DNA of 64,000 nucleotides from Duganella rivi. GTDB lineage: Bacteria; Pseudomonadota; Gammaproteobacteria; Burkholderiales; Burkholderiaceae_D. Below the pieces are notes generated by a model. It had not been told where the DNA came from and did not search any database. It saw only the letters and a program-made list of their open reading frames with translations. The stretch lies in contig NZ_WWCK01000004.1 in NCBI RefSeq assembly GCF_009857435.1, positions 186,001 through 250,000 on the forward strand. The letters run 5' to 3'. A program made the translations under genes and the position numbers. Shown here piece by piece: positions 9,030 through 17,291 of this stretch (its first letter is position 1; each line of letters begins with the position of its first letter).

Positions 9030-9596
9030 TCAACCCGGCAGCGAATCTTTGACGGCTTGCAGCACTTCCATCGACAACTCCTCGTTGTCCACAGCGCGGG
9101 AGATGACGATGGCGCCGACCATGGCGGCGTAGGTGGCGATGGCTTGTTTGCGTTTTTCGGCGTCGTCTGCGCCCGGCATCAACTGAGCCAGGACGGCCAT
9201 CTGGGCGCTCGATCCTTCCGTCACAGCATGGCGCGCTTTAGCGCCGAGGCGGGCGATGTCGGCGCCGAGTGCGGTGACGGAGCAGCCCTTTTCTGGATGG
9301 TCGCGGTGCTGCTTGGTCAGGTAGCCGTCGACGATCTTTTCCATCGCCGTGGCGCGGTCCTCGGCCAGATAGCCTTCCCAGCGCGCCACCGATTGTTTCA
9401 GCGCGTGCGCGGCCGCCTCGGCCAGCAGATCTTCTTTCGAAGCGAAGTGGCCATAGAAGCCGCCGTGCGTCAGGCCGGCACTTTTCATCAAATCGGCCAC
9501 GCCGATGCCGTCATAGCCTTTTTCGCGGAACAACCGCGCCGCCGTTTCCACGATGCGCTCGCGGTTGAGCGCCACTTGTTCTCTACTGACTTTCAT
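9030..9596 (-). CDS. TetR/AcrR family transcriptional repressor
   Basis: A 188-residue regulator with an AGGAGA ribosome site before the ATG. The N-terminal DNA-binding domain (about 10-57) shows the family helix-turn-helix: AARLFREKGYDGIGVADLMK followed by GLTHGGFYGHFASKEDLL. The rest is the all-helical ligand-binding and dimer domain, with a central CSVTALGADIAR segment like that of NemR/LfrR-type members. It is divergent from the thiolase gene. The 87-base space contains a near-consensus promoter for the thiolase whose -10 lies inside a CGTAAT-N9-ATTACG inverted repeat. Repression of the thiolase, and probably autoregulation, is the natural inference. Confidence 0.9.
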   Translation of the reverse strand: MKVSREQVALNRERIVETAARLFREKGYDGIGVADLMKSAGLTHGGFYGHFASKEDLLAEAAAHALKQSVARWEGYLAEDRATAMEKIVDGYLTKQHRDHPEKGCSVTALGADIARLGAKARHAVTEGSSAQMAVLAQLMPGADDAEKRKQAIATYAAMVGAIVISRAVDNEELSMEVLQAVKDSLPG

Positions 9597-9619
9597 ATTC
9601 GTCTCCTACTTCAACCCTA

Positions 9620-9647
9620 TTGACATTATACATGACGAGCGTAATAT
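9620..9647 (+). promoter_or_regulatory. Promoter of the thiolase gene
   Basis: TTGACA at 9620-9625, a 16-base spacer and TAATAT at 9642-9647 give a near-consensus sigma-70 promoter pointing at the thiolase start at 9684. The -35 is perfect. The -10 is embedded in an inverted repeat, as expected for a TetR-repressed promoter. Confidence 0.7.
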
Positions 9648-9660
9648 ATCAAACATTACG
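9640..9660. promoter_or_regulatory. Inverted repeat, candidate TetR operator
   Basis: CGTAAT at 9640-9645 and ATTACG at 9655-9660 form a perfect 6-base inverted repeat around a 9-base spacer. It overlaps the thiolase -10 and lies between the divergent tetR and thiolase starts. Size and position fit a TetR dimer site. Confidence 0.55.
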
Positions 9661-9683
9661 ACTATCATCAAAAGGTAACCATC

Positions 9684-10820
9684 ATGAAAGCTGTCATCAG
9701 CGCCTACGCGCGTTCGCCCTTTCATTTCGCCCGCAAGGGCAAGCTGGCCGAAGTACGCCCCGACGATCTCGGCGCACAAGTAGTCAAGGGCTTGATCGAG
9801 CGCACCGGCGTCGAGCCGAAGTTGCTGGACGACGTGATCCTCGGCTGCGCCTACCCGGAATCCTCGCAGGGTAACAACCTCGCGCGCATCGTTTCGCTGC
9901 TGGCCGGCTTCCCGCACGAAGTCAGCGCCATGACCATTAACCGTTTCTGCGGTTCGTCGATGTCGGCGGTGCACATTGCCGCCGCCAACATTGAGGCCGG
10001 TCTCGGCGAGGCCTATCTGTGCGTCGGCGTGGAGTCGATGACGATGGTGCCGCAGGGTGGCTTCAACTTCTCCCCTCACCCGCAGCTGCTGGCCGACACC
10101 GATACCTACATCAGCATGGGCGACACCGCCGAAAACGTCGCCCGCAAATACGAAGTGTCGCGCGCCGACCAGGAACTGCTGGCCCTGCAATCGCATCAGA
10201 AAGCCGCCGCCGCCCGCGCCGCCGGTTTGCTGAAAGACGAAATCGTCCCGATCACCACCGCCAGCGGCGAAGTAATCGCGGAAGACGGCTGCATCCGCCC
10301 CGGCACCACCCTGGAAGCGCTGGCGTCGTTAAAGCCGGTGTTCGATCCAGAACATGGCGTAGTCACGGCCGGCACCTCGTCGCCATTGACCGATGGCGCG
10401 TCGGCGGTGCTGGTGACCACCGAGGAATTCGCCCGCAAGCACGGCCTGCAACCAAGCGCGCGCATCGTCTCGATGGCCGCTGTCGGCTGCGATCCGGCGC
10501 TGATGGGCATCGGCCCGATTCCAGCCACGCAAAAAGCCCTCAAGCTGGCAGGCCTGAAGGCGGAAGATATCGATGTGGCGGAAATTAACGAAGCCTTCGC
10601 CTCGCAAGCGCTGGCCTGCGTGCGCGAACTGGGGATCAAGCCGGAGGTGTTGAATATCGACGGCGGCGGCATGGCCATCGGCCACCCGCTTGGTGCAACC
10701 GGCGCGCGCATCACCGGCAAGGCGGCAGCGCTGCTGGCGCGCACCGGCGGCCGCTACGCGCTGGCCGCCCAGTGCATCGGTGGCGGCCAGGGTATCGCCA
10801 CCATTCTTGAGAAGATTTAA
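9684..10820 (+). CDS. Thiolase (acetyl-CoA C-acyltransferase)
   Basis: A 378-residue cytoplasmic thiolase. The nucleophilic Cys89 lies in INRFCGSSM, the conserved His in AIGHPLGATGARI, and the second catalytic Cys in QCIGGGQG near the C-terminus, so the full catalytic set is present. Family members cleave 3-ketoacyl-CoA in beta-oxidation or make acetoacetyl-CoA. No fadB-like partner or PHB gene is adjacent, so direction and chain length are open. AAGG stands before the start. The gene is probably controlled by the divergent TetR protein. Its TAA stop overlaps, tail to tail, the stop of the minus-strand GGDEF gene by 4 bases. Confidence 0.92.
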   Translation: MKAVISAYARSPFHFARKGKLAEVRPDDLGAQVVKGLIERTGVEPKLLDDVILGCAYPESSQGNNLARIVSLLAGFPHEVSAMTINRFCGSSMSAVHIAAANIEAGLGEAYLCVGVESMTMVPQGGFNFSPHPQLLADTDTYISMGDTAENVARKYEVSRADQELLALQSHQKAAAARAAGLLKDEIVPITTASGEVIAEDGCIRPGTTLEALASLKPVFDPEHGVVTAGTSSPLTDGASAVLVTTEEFARKHGLQPSARIVSMAAVGCDPALMGIGPIPATQKALKLAGLKAEDIDVAEINEAFASQALACVRELGIKPEVLNIDGGGMAIGHPLGATGARITGKAAALLARTGGRYALAAQCIGGGQGIATILEKI

Positions 10821-12304
10821 GCCGTCGCCAGCTCGATGCAGTTGCGGCCCGCGCGCTTGGCGCGGTGCAGCGCTGTGTCGAGCCTATCCAGCACGGTCGC
10901 ACTGCCCTCGTCCGCACCCACCTGCGTCACGCCAAGGCTGATGCTGACGGTAGCGCCAAAACCAGCGCCCGGCAGATCAGCTTCGGTAATCGCGGTACGC
11001 AGTTTTTCGGCTAGGCGCATGCCATCGGCTGCGGTGGTGTGGGTAGCGACGATCAGGAATTCTTCACCGCGCATACGCGCCAGCGTGTCCGAGGTGCGCA
11101 GCCGGCCCAGCACCGTTTCCGCAATCTTGCGCAAGGCAGGATCGCCAACCGCAGAACCGTATAAATCGTTTGCAGAACGGAAGCTGCCGACATCAAACGT
11201 CAGCACCGACAGCGGCAAACCGTAACGGCGCGCGCGGCGGATTTCGTTATCGAGATTGTCTTCTCCGGCACGGCGATTGGAAGCGCCGGTCACCGTATCG
11301 ATGGTGCTCATCTGCGACAACTGGCCGGACAGCGCATCGTTCTGGTGCTTCAATTCGCTCATGCCCAAGCCGAAGCTGACAAACTGCGCCAAGCTGGCGA
11401 AGCAGGCAAACTGCTCGCGCGAGAAGGTGATGTGGCGGTCGAACATCAAACAGATGGAACCCATCTCCGGCCCGCCCGGTTCGGCGCGCAGCGGCAGCGC
11501 CAGCACCATGCGTACATTGCGGTCGTGCAGCTGCATGGCCAATTCCGGGTCGCCCGATTTTTCCGGCGCGTCCAGCAGCACCAGCTCACCGCGCGACACC
11601 GCCATCAGCGGCGGGAAGCTGTCGCGCAGCGGCGATTGCAGCAAGCGGTCGCGCCGCTGCAGCAGGCGGCCGAGATCGAGGTGGTTGCGCGATTCCTGCG
11701 CCACCAGCTGCAGGTCGCCGCGCGATTTCATGTGCAGCAGCGAGGTGTGGCGCACGCCGGGGAAATTGCACAGCGCGAGGCAGATTTGCGACGACATGGT
11801 GGCGATGTTGTCGATGCCGCTCAGCGCGCGCTGCAAGCTGCGCTGCACGCCCAGCAGATCGCGCAGTTCTTTTTCCTTGTCCAGTAATTCTTGCTGCATG
11901 GCTGCGGCGGCATCGGCCGGCACGGCCAAACTCTGCTTGACGGCCTGTTGCAGCTCGTCGTTAAGTACCGGGCAGATGCGGTAGTCGAAGGTGCCGTAAG
12001 CCATCAGCTCCGGCAGCCATGCGCTGTGCTCATACGCGCACAAGACCAGGATCGCCGCGCCCGCCCGGCTGCGGATCAGCGCGCCCACACCGGCCAGTTC
12101 GTTCAAGTGATCGAAGCCATTTAGGTCGAGGATCAGCAGGTCGGTCTCGCGCTTGACCAAGGCGGCGCCGGTGGCGTCCACACTGTCGCACAGCACCAGC
12201 TGCGAGAACATCTCCCCGCAACAGGACTGGAATTCCGCGCGGCGGTCGCCGCTAGGATTAAAAAACACGCCCGTGCTATTCAACCGGCTCAATACGTCCG
12301 CCAT
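10817..12304 (-). CDS. Diguanylate cyclase-like protein: degenerate receiver, GAF, GGDEF (RGEEF variant)
   Basis: A 495-residue soluble protein with a GGGAG ribosome site. Residues about 33-125 look like a receiver fold (LLILDLNGF with Asp60), but the surrounding acidic pocket and switch residues are poor, so phosphorylation is uncertain. A short coiled coil (about 135-160) precedes a GAF-like sensor (about 165-310). The C-terminal GGDEF domain (about 335-495) has RGEEF at 412-416 in place of GGEEF and DVGSF in place of the usual DLDxF. First-position R variants are known in some active cyclases, so activity is possible but not assured. It has no operon partner and stands tail to tail with the thiolase gene. 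Confidence 0.82.
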   Translation of the reverse strand: MADVLSRLNSTGVFFNPSGDRRAEFQSCCGEMFSQLVLCDSVDATGAALVKRETDLLILDLNGFDHLNELAGVGALIRSRAGAAILVLCAYEHSAWLPELMAYGTFDYRICPVLNDELQQAVKQSLAVPADAAAAMQQELLDKEKELRDLLGVQRSLQRALSGIDNIATMSSQICLALCNFPGVRHTSLLHMKSRGDLQLVAQESRNHLDLGRLLQRRDRLLQSPLRDSFPPLMAVSRGELVLLDAPEKSGDPELAMQLHDRNVRMVLALPLRAEPGGPEMGSICLMFDRHITFSREQFACFASLAQFVSFGLGMSELKHQNDALSGQLSQMSTIDTVTGASNRRAGEDNLDNEIRRARRYGLPLSVLTFDVGSFRSANDLYGSAVGDPALRKIAETVLGRLRTSDTLARMRGEEFLIVATHTTAADGMRLAEKLRTAITEADLPGAGFGATVSISLGVTQVGADEGSATVLDRLDTALHRAKRAGRNCIELATA

Positions 12305-12503
12305 GATGGTACTCCCTGCTTTGGATCTATTTTTAAAAGTGTCTCTCCTCCTAGTGTGCCATAAAGTTCATAATTAGCAATATTTTTTGCATTAAAGATC
12401 AGACTTTTTTTGCAGGGCGTGGTTTGATTGCATATGTGAGCGAGCGTACCGTCATGCTCGCAGCCCGCGCCAATACTGTTCTTTCAATATTGAGGAGAAC
12501 AGC

Positions 12504-13370
12504 ATGAGCGCTCAACATTCCTACCCCGTTCCGCCGCAACCGGCCCAGCACCTCGACAAGCCGGGGCTGGAGGCGGACATGCAGCAGAAACCCGAATTCC
12601 TCGCGACCGATTATGCCGGCAGCGGCAAGCTGGCCGGCATGACGGCCTTGATTACCGGCGGCGACTCCGGCATCGGCCGCGCCGTAGCGGTGCTGTACGC
12701 GCGCGAAGGCGCGGACATCGCCATCGTCTATTTGAACGAAGACCAGGATGCGGAGGATACCAAGCGCTACGTCGAAGCCGAGGGGCAAGCCTGTCTGCTG
12801 CTGCGCGGCGATGTGCGCGATCCGGCGTTTTGCCGTGACGCGGCAGATCAGACCAATCAGCGTTTCGGCGGGATCGACATCCTCGTCAACAACGCGGCCT
12901 ACCAGCAGCACGAGGAAAAACTCGCCGATCTGACCGAGGAGCGCTTCGACCTCACCATGAAAACCAACGTCTACGGCTACTTCCACATGGCCAAGGCGAC
13001 GCTGCCCTATCTAAAACGCGGCAGCGCGATTATCAATACCGGCTCGGTGACCGGCTTGCAGGGTTCGGAGCATTTGCTCGACTACTCGACCACCAAGGGC
13101 GCGATCCACGCGTTCACCAAGTCGCTGGCGTCCAACTTGATGGATCAAGGCATCCGCGTTAATGCAGTGGCGCCGGGGCCGGTGTGGACACCACTGAATC
13201 CTGCCGATGCGCCGCCCGACAAGGTCGCGCAATTTGGCGCCGATACCGACATGAAGCGTCCCGCCCAGCCGCAGGAACTGTCGCCGGCTTACGTCTTCCT
13301 GGCCGCGCCCTGCTGCTCCAGCTACATCAGTGGCATTGTGCTGCCGATTACCGGCTCGGTTGGAGGCTGA
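12504..13370 (+). CDS. SDR family oxidoreductase (YhdF/YghA-type, long N-terminus)
   Basis: A 288-residue NAD(P)-dependent short-chain dehydrogenase. After a roughly 40-residue lead with Pro/Gln-rich sequence it has the cofactor motif TGGDSGIGR, NNAA, the catalytic Ser in NTGSVTG and the YSTTK pair, and ends in the usual ITGSVGG. This long-lead subgroup is often linked to general or osmotic stress, and its substrates are poorly known. A strong GAGGAGA site precedes the start, next to the 10-base palindrome TCAATATTGA at 12484-12493. Only 3 bases separate its stop from ku, so the two are almost surely co-transcribed. Functional linkage with end-joining repair would be inference only. Confidence 0.9.
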   Translation: MSAQHSYPVPPQPAQHLDKPGLEADMQQKPEFLATDYAGSGKLAGMTALITGGDSGIGRAVAVLYAREGADIAIVYLNEDQDAEDTKRYVEAEGQACLLLRGDVRDPAFCRDAADQTNQRFGGIDILVNNAAYQQHEEKLADLTEERFDLTMKTNVYGYFHMAKATLPYLKRGSAIINTGSVTGLQGSEHLLDYSTTKGAIHAFTKSLASNLMDQGIRVNAVAPGPVWTPLNPADAPPDKVAQFGADTDMKRPAQPQELSPAYVFLAAPCCSSYISGIVLPITGSVGG

Positions 13371-13373
13371 ACT

Positions 13374-14213
13374 ATGGCTGCTCGCGCTTTGTGGAAAGGG
13401 GCGATCAGCTTCGGGCTGGTCTATATCCCGGTTGAGTTGTACACGGCGGTGCAGGAACATGACCTTGATTTGACGATGCTCGATAAACGCGACTTCTCCC
13501 CGGTCGGCTACAAGCGCTATAACAAGAATACCGGCAAGGAGGTGACTTGGGACGATATCGTTAAAGGCTATGAGTACGAGGACAACGAGTACGTGGTGCT
13601 GTCGGATGAGGATTTGAAACGCGCCAACGTGGAAGCCACGCAGACCATCGATATCGTGGCTTTCGTGGAAGCGTCCGAGGTGCCGCTCACCTATTTTGAA
13701 ACGCCCTACTACCTCGCCCCGGCGCGCGGCGGCGCCAAGGTCTATGCGCTGCTGCGCGAGACCTTGCGCAAGGCCGACAAGATCGGCATCGCCACAGTGG
13801 TGATGCGCACCAAGCAGCACCTGTGCGCGCTGGTGTGCGTCGAGGACAAAATCGTGTTGAATACGCTGCGCTACGCGACTGAAATCCGCGATGCGGAAGA
13901 ACTCAAACTGCCGCCTGCTACCTTGAAGGCGGCCGGCATCAGCACCAAGGAGCTGCAAATGGCGCTGTCGCTGGTCGAAGGCATGAGCGAGGAATGGAAG
14001 CCGGAGCAGTATCGCGATACGTATAAAGAGGACGTCATGGCCCTGGTGAAGAAGAAGATCAAGGCCGGCCAGACCAAGACCATCACCGCCGCCGAGCCCC
14101 AGGCGAAAACGCCGAAGTCGTCGAACGTGGTGGATCTGGTGGCGCTGCTTCAAGATAGTCTCGGCAAACGGCCCGCCGCCGCCAAGCCCGCAGCTAAGCG
14201 CCGCCGGGCTTGA
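13374..14213 (+). CDS. ku: Ku DNA-end-binding protein (non-homologous end joining)
   Basis: A 279-residue bacterial Ku. The opening RALWKGAISFGLVYIPVELY and the core segment TYFETPYYLAP followed by YALLRETL are the family hallmarks. The roughly 65-residue C-terminal tail is rich in Lys/Ala/Arg (AKPAAKRRRA at the end), as in many Ku proteins where it contacts DNA and LigD. As a homodimer it rings DNA ends and recruits LigD. The start follows the SDR stop by 3 bases. The last 20 bases overlap the end of ligD on the opposite strand. Confidence 0.95.
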   Translation: MAARALWKGAISFGLVYIPVELYTAVQEHDLDLTMLDKRDFSPVGYKRYNKNTGKEVTWDDIVKGYEYEDNEYVVLSDEDLKRANVEATQTIDIVAFVEASEVPLTYFETPYYLAPARGGAKVYALLRETLRKADKIGIATVVMRTKQHLCALVCVEDKIVLNTLRYATEIRDAEELKLPPATLKAAGISTKELQMALSLVEGMSEEWKPEQYRDTYKEDVMALVKKKIKAGQTKTITAAEPQAKTPKSSNVVDLVALLQDSLGKRPAAAKPAAKRRRA

Positions 14214-16641
14214 AATCCATGCGCTTCATGGCGGCCGCCAGTCCCTTGGCGGATTTGGCGTAATCGTCCCACGGTGTGTTGCCAACGTCCAGGCGGGTGT
14301 GGGCGTTGGCGACCGTCCATTGATCGGCGCTGTGCAGTTTTGGCAGTTCGTCCCATGCCAGCGGCACCGAGATGCCCAGTCCTGGCCGCGCGCGGGCCGA
14401 CCATGCGCATACGGTGGTGGATCCGCGTCCATTGCGCAGGTAGTCGATAAAGATTTTGCCGACGCGGTTGCGCGGGCCGCTTTTCTGCACGAAGCGATCC
14501 GGGATGGTTTGCGCCATGTGGGTGACGATGGCTTGCGAGAAGGCTTTCACATCATCCCAGCCATAAGCGGGCTTGACCGGCACCACGACATGCAGGCCCT
14601 TGCCGCCACTGGTCTTCAAGAAGGCCGGCAGTTCAAGCTCAGTGAGGAAAGCGTGCATCAGTTGCGCGGCTTCTTGCACCTGCGGCCACTCCACGCCTTC
14701 GCCAGGATCGAGGTCGAAGATCATGCGGTTGGGTTTTTCGTAGCTGCTGCCGTTGGCGTTTTGGGTGTGCAGTTCGATCACATTCATCTGCGCCGTGGAT
14801 TGCAGCGCTTCCTTGCTCGGCACTTCCAGCATCGGCGGGTGGTCGGGATCGAGCGATTGCTTGAATTGCTTCACGCCCGGCATCTTGGCGATGTCGGCGT
14901 GCTTCTGGAAGAATAGTTCGCCGCCCACGCCTTCCGGTGCGCGCACCAGCGACACTGGGCGGCCTTTGAGGTGCGGCTGCATGAGTTCTGCTACCAGTCC
15001 GTAGTAGCGAACCAAATCAATTTTCGTGGCGCCGCTTTGTTTATCGATGACGCGATCGGGATTGGTGATGTTCATGGCGGGCCTTTCGCGCTCGATGGCG
15101 TTGGCTGGTTTGTCTTTGCGCAGACCTTGGAAGACGGCATGGCGGATCGAACCGGCACGAGTCCATTCGCCGAAGCTGACTTCCGCTACCAGCGTGGGCT
15201 TGAGCCAATGGGCGTGTTTGTCGATGTCACGGCTTGGGGCGAACGGGCTGTTTTCCGCATGCAGTTTGTCCATCCTGGTTTTCAGGTCGCGCAGTGAAGC
15301 GGCGTTGAAGCCGCTGCCGACATTGCCGGCGTAGTGGAGTTTGCCGTGTTCGTCGTAGGTGCCAAGCAGTAGTGATCCGAACCCGGCGCGCGAACCTTGT
15401 GGATCGGTGTAGCCGCCGATGACGAATTCTTGCCGCTGGCCGCATTTGAGTTTGATCCACGTGCCGCTGCGGCGCGCGGTGTAGCGCGAGTCGCGGCGTT
15501 TTCCGATGATGCCTTCCAGGCCCATTTGGCAGGCGGCGGCGATCATCTCTTGCGGTTCCGCGTTGAGGGCGGTGCTGTAGCGGACGATGTCGCTTTTACG
15601 CTTGGCCAATGTGGCCTCCAGTGCGGCGCGGCGTTGTTCTAGCGGCAGGTCGCGAAGATCGTGGCCGTCGTGGAATGGCAGGTCAAACAGAAAGTAAACG
15701 ATATCGCCTGGATGATCTTCGTCGAAAGCGTTCTGCAGGAGGCCGAAGTCGGGGCGGCCTTGTTCATCGTGAACGACGATCTCACCGTCGTACCAGCCGC
15801 TGGGGAGTTTAAGGCGTTTCAGTTCCGCTTGCAGCGGTTGCAGCTTGTGCGTCCAGTCGTTGCCGTTGCGGGTGAAGAGGCGGATGTCGGCGCCGTCGAT
15901 GCGAGTCAGCAGCCGGTAGCCGTCGAACTTCACTTCGAACAGCCAGTCTTCCGCCGATGCTGGCGGTGCGTCCACCAGCGTGGCGAGCTGCGGCGCCAGC
16001 GCTTCCGGCAGCGCGGCTTTCGGCGCATCGGCGGGCGAGCGCGTGACGGCGGCAGCGGCGCGAGCATCGGCGACGGAAGGTTTGGCGCGCGGCATCGGTA
16101 GCGCCTTCACGCTGTCGGGCATTTCATCGATGACGCTGAATTCCGAGGCGGGGCGCGCGTACTCGTCATGCTCTTTGATGAGCAGCCATGGCTCCTGCTT
16201 CTCGCCCTTGCCTTTCATGCGCACCAGCACCCAGCGGCCGTGCATCTTGTGGCCGTGCAGTTCAAACTTCACATTGCCGGCCTTGAGTGCCTTGTGCGGA
16301 TCGTCGAGCGGCAGCCACGTCCCCTTATCCCAAATGATTACCTTGCCCGCGCCGTACTGCTTCGGCGGTATCGTGCCCTCGAAATCGTTGTACGAAATCG
16401 GATGATCCTCTACATGCACCGCCATGCGCTTATCGTGCGTGTCGTAGCTCGGGCCTTTTGGCACGGCCCAACTCATCATCACGCCATCCAGTTCCAGCCG
16501 GAAGTCGTAATGCAAGCGCGAGGCCCAATGCTTTTGAATGACAAACCTCAGCGTGCCAACACCCTGCTCGCCTCCCTCCACCGGTTCCGGCGTGACAGCG
16601 AAGTTGCGTTTGGACTTATATGTTGTGAGCGAGCCTTTCAT
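14194..16641 (-). CDS. ligD: ATP-dependent DNA ligase D (phosphoesterase-ligase-polymerase)
   Basis: An 815-residue three-domain NHEJ enzyme in the order seen in Pseudomonas LigD. The 3'-phosphoesterase (about 30-175) has RLHYDFRLE (His44, Asp46) and HVEDHP (His80). The ATP-dependent ligase (about 215-500) has the adenylated Lys238 in EVKFDGYR, and GIIGKRRDSRY as a further nucleotidyl-transferase motif. The primase-polymerase domain (about 520-815) has the metal-binding FDLDPGEG and TSGGKGLH. All three active sites appear intact. The gene converges on ku and overlaps it by 20 bases, so read-through of either would give antisense RNA to the other. Confidence 0.95.
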   Translation of the reverse strand: MKGSLTTYKSKRNFAVTPEPVEGGEQGVGTLRFVIQKHWASRLHYDFRLELDGVMMSWAVPKGPSYDTHDKRMAVHVEDHPISYNDFEGTIPPKQYGAGKVIIWDKGTWLPLDDPHKALKAGNVKFELHGHKMHGRWVLVRMKGKGEKQEPWLLIKEHDEYARPASEFSVIDEMPDSVKALPMPRAKPSVADARAAAAVTRSPADAPKAALPEALAPQLATLVDAPPASAEDWLFEVKFDGYRLLTRIDGADIRLFTRNGNDWTHKLQPLQAELKRLKLPSGWYDGEIVVHDEQGRPDFGLLQNAFDEDHPGDIVYFLFDLPFHDGHDLRDLPLEQRRAALEATLAKRKSDIVRYSTALNAEPQEMIAAACQMGLEGIIGKRRDSRYTARRSGTWIKLKCGQRQEFVIGGYTDPQGSRAGFGSLLLGTYDEHGKLHYAGNVGSGFNAASLRDLKTRMDKLHAENSPFAPSRDIDKHAHWLKPTLVAEVSFGEWTRAGSIRHAVFQGLRKDKPANAIERERPAMNITNPDRVIDKQSGATKIDLVRYYGLVAELMQPHLKGRPVSLVRAPEGVGGELFFQKHADIAKMPGVKQFKQSLDPDHPPMLEVPSKEALQSTAQMNVIELHTQNANGSSYEKPNRMIFDLDPGEGVEWPQVQEAAQLMHAFLTELELPAFLKTSGGKGLHVVVPVKPAYGWDDVKAFSQAIVTHMAQTIPDRFVQKSGPRNRVGKIFIDYLRNGRGSTTVCAWSARARPGLGISVPLAWDELPKLHSADQWTVANAHTRLDVGNTPWDDYAKSAKGLAAAMKRMDFKPGGA

Positions 16642-16798
16642 TCGCTCAGCGTAGGCGCGTTTTCCCCTAGATACCGTGCGGTGACGAACATGTAAGCGAT
16701 TGTAAAGACCGTCAACGAGACGTCTTCAGGCCGCGTTTTCTGCTCAGAGACGCGGGAATTGTCCCGGGCCCGAAACCTGAAAACCAAAGGATTGAATC

Positions 16799-17134
16799 AT
16801 GACTAAAGTAATCGCTACCCTGATCGCCGGCCTGTTCGCAACCGCTGCATTCGCGCAGACCCCAGCTCCTGCAACTCCAGCTGCCGCCAAGGCCGAAGCC
16901 AAGGAAACCAAAGCTGCCGTCAAAGCCGAAGCCAAAGAAACCAAGGCCGAAATCAAGGCAGAAGCCAAAACCGCCAAGGTAGAAGCCGACGCCAAGAAAG
17001 ACGTCGCTGTCGCCAAGGCTGAAGAAAAAGCCGACAAGGCCGACGCACACGCCAAGGCAACCAAGACCAAAGCCAAAGCACACGCCAAAGCTGAAAAAGC
17101 AGAAGCCGCACCTGCTCCAGTCGTTACAAAATAA
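16799..17134 (+). CDS. Secreted Lys/Ala/Glu-rich repeat protein
   Basis: A 111-residue protein of strongly biased composition. MTKVIATLIAGLFATAAFAQ is a clear signal peptide with an AFA cut site. The mature part is TPAPATPAAA followed by near-repeats of KAEAKETKA (about residues 31-60), and then a highly charged helix-forming stretch of Lys, Ala, Asp and Glu. It resembles the Lys/Ala-rich tails of histone H1-like proteins, but the signal peptide argues for an envelope location. Function is unknown; an extended single alpha-helix is likely. No operon partner. A palindromic repeat and a strong terminator follow. Confidence 0.75.
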   Translation: MTKVIATLIAGLFATAAFAQTPAPATPAAAKAEAKETKAAVKAEAKETKAEIKAEAKTAKVEADAKKDVAVAKAEEKADKADAHAKATKTKAKAHAKAEKAEAAPAPVVTK

Positions 17135-17145
17135 CCCGATAGGTG

Positions 17146-17254
17146 GGGGTCTGACCCCAAGGGGTCAGACCCCTGCGTCCGGTGTGCGGGGTAAAGCACG
17201 CAATGCCACGGTGCGCCGAAATCGGCGCCAACACGTGGCGCCGGCTTTACCCCG
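17146..17254. repeat. Compound palindromic repeat, copy A
   Basis: First unit: GGGGTCTGACCCC (17146-17158), AA, then its exact reverse complement GGGGTCAGACCCC (17161-17173). Second unit: CGGGGTAAAGC (17187-17197) and GCTTTACCCCG (17244-17254), an 11-base perfect inverted repeat around 46 bases. The same two-unit design recurs at 45045-45122. It lies between two convergent genes. No open frame or transposase is associated, so a REP-like intergenic element is the best description. Confidence 0.75.
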
Positions 17255-17290
17255 AAAAAAAGGCGAACCGTTTTGGGGTTCGCCTTTTTC
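17254..17290. terminator. Bidirectional intrinsic terminator
   Basis: A-run, GGCGAACC, a short loop, GGTTCGCC and T-run: the stem is flanked by A on the left and T on the right, so it can stop transcription from both sides. It serves the Lys/Ala-rich gene on the plus strand and the efflux operon on the minus strand. Confidence 0.85.
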
Positions 17291-17291
17291 T

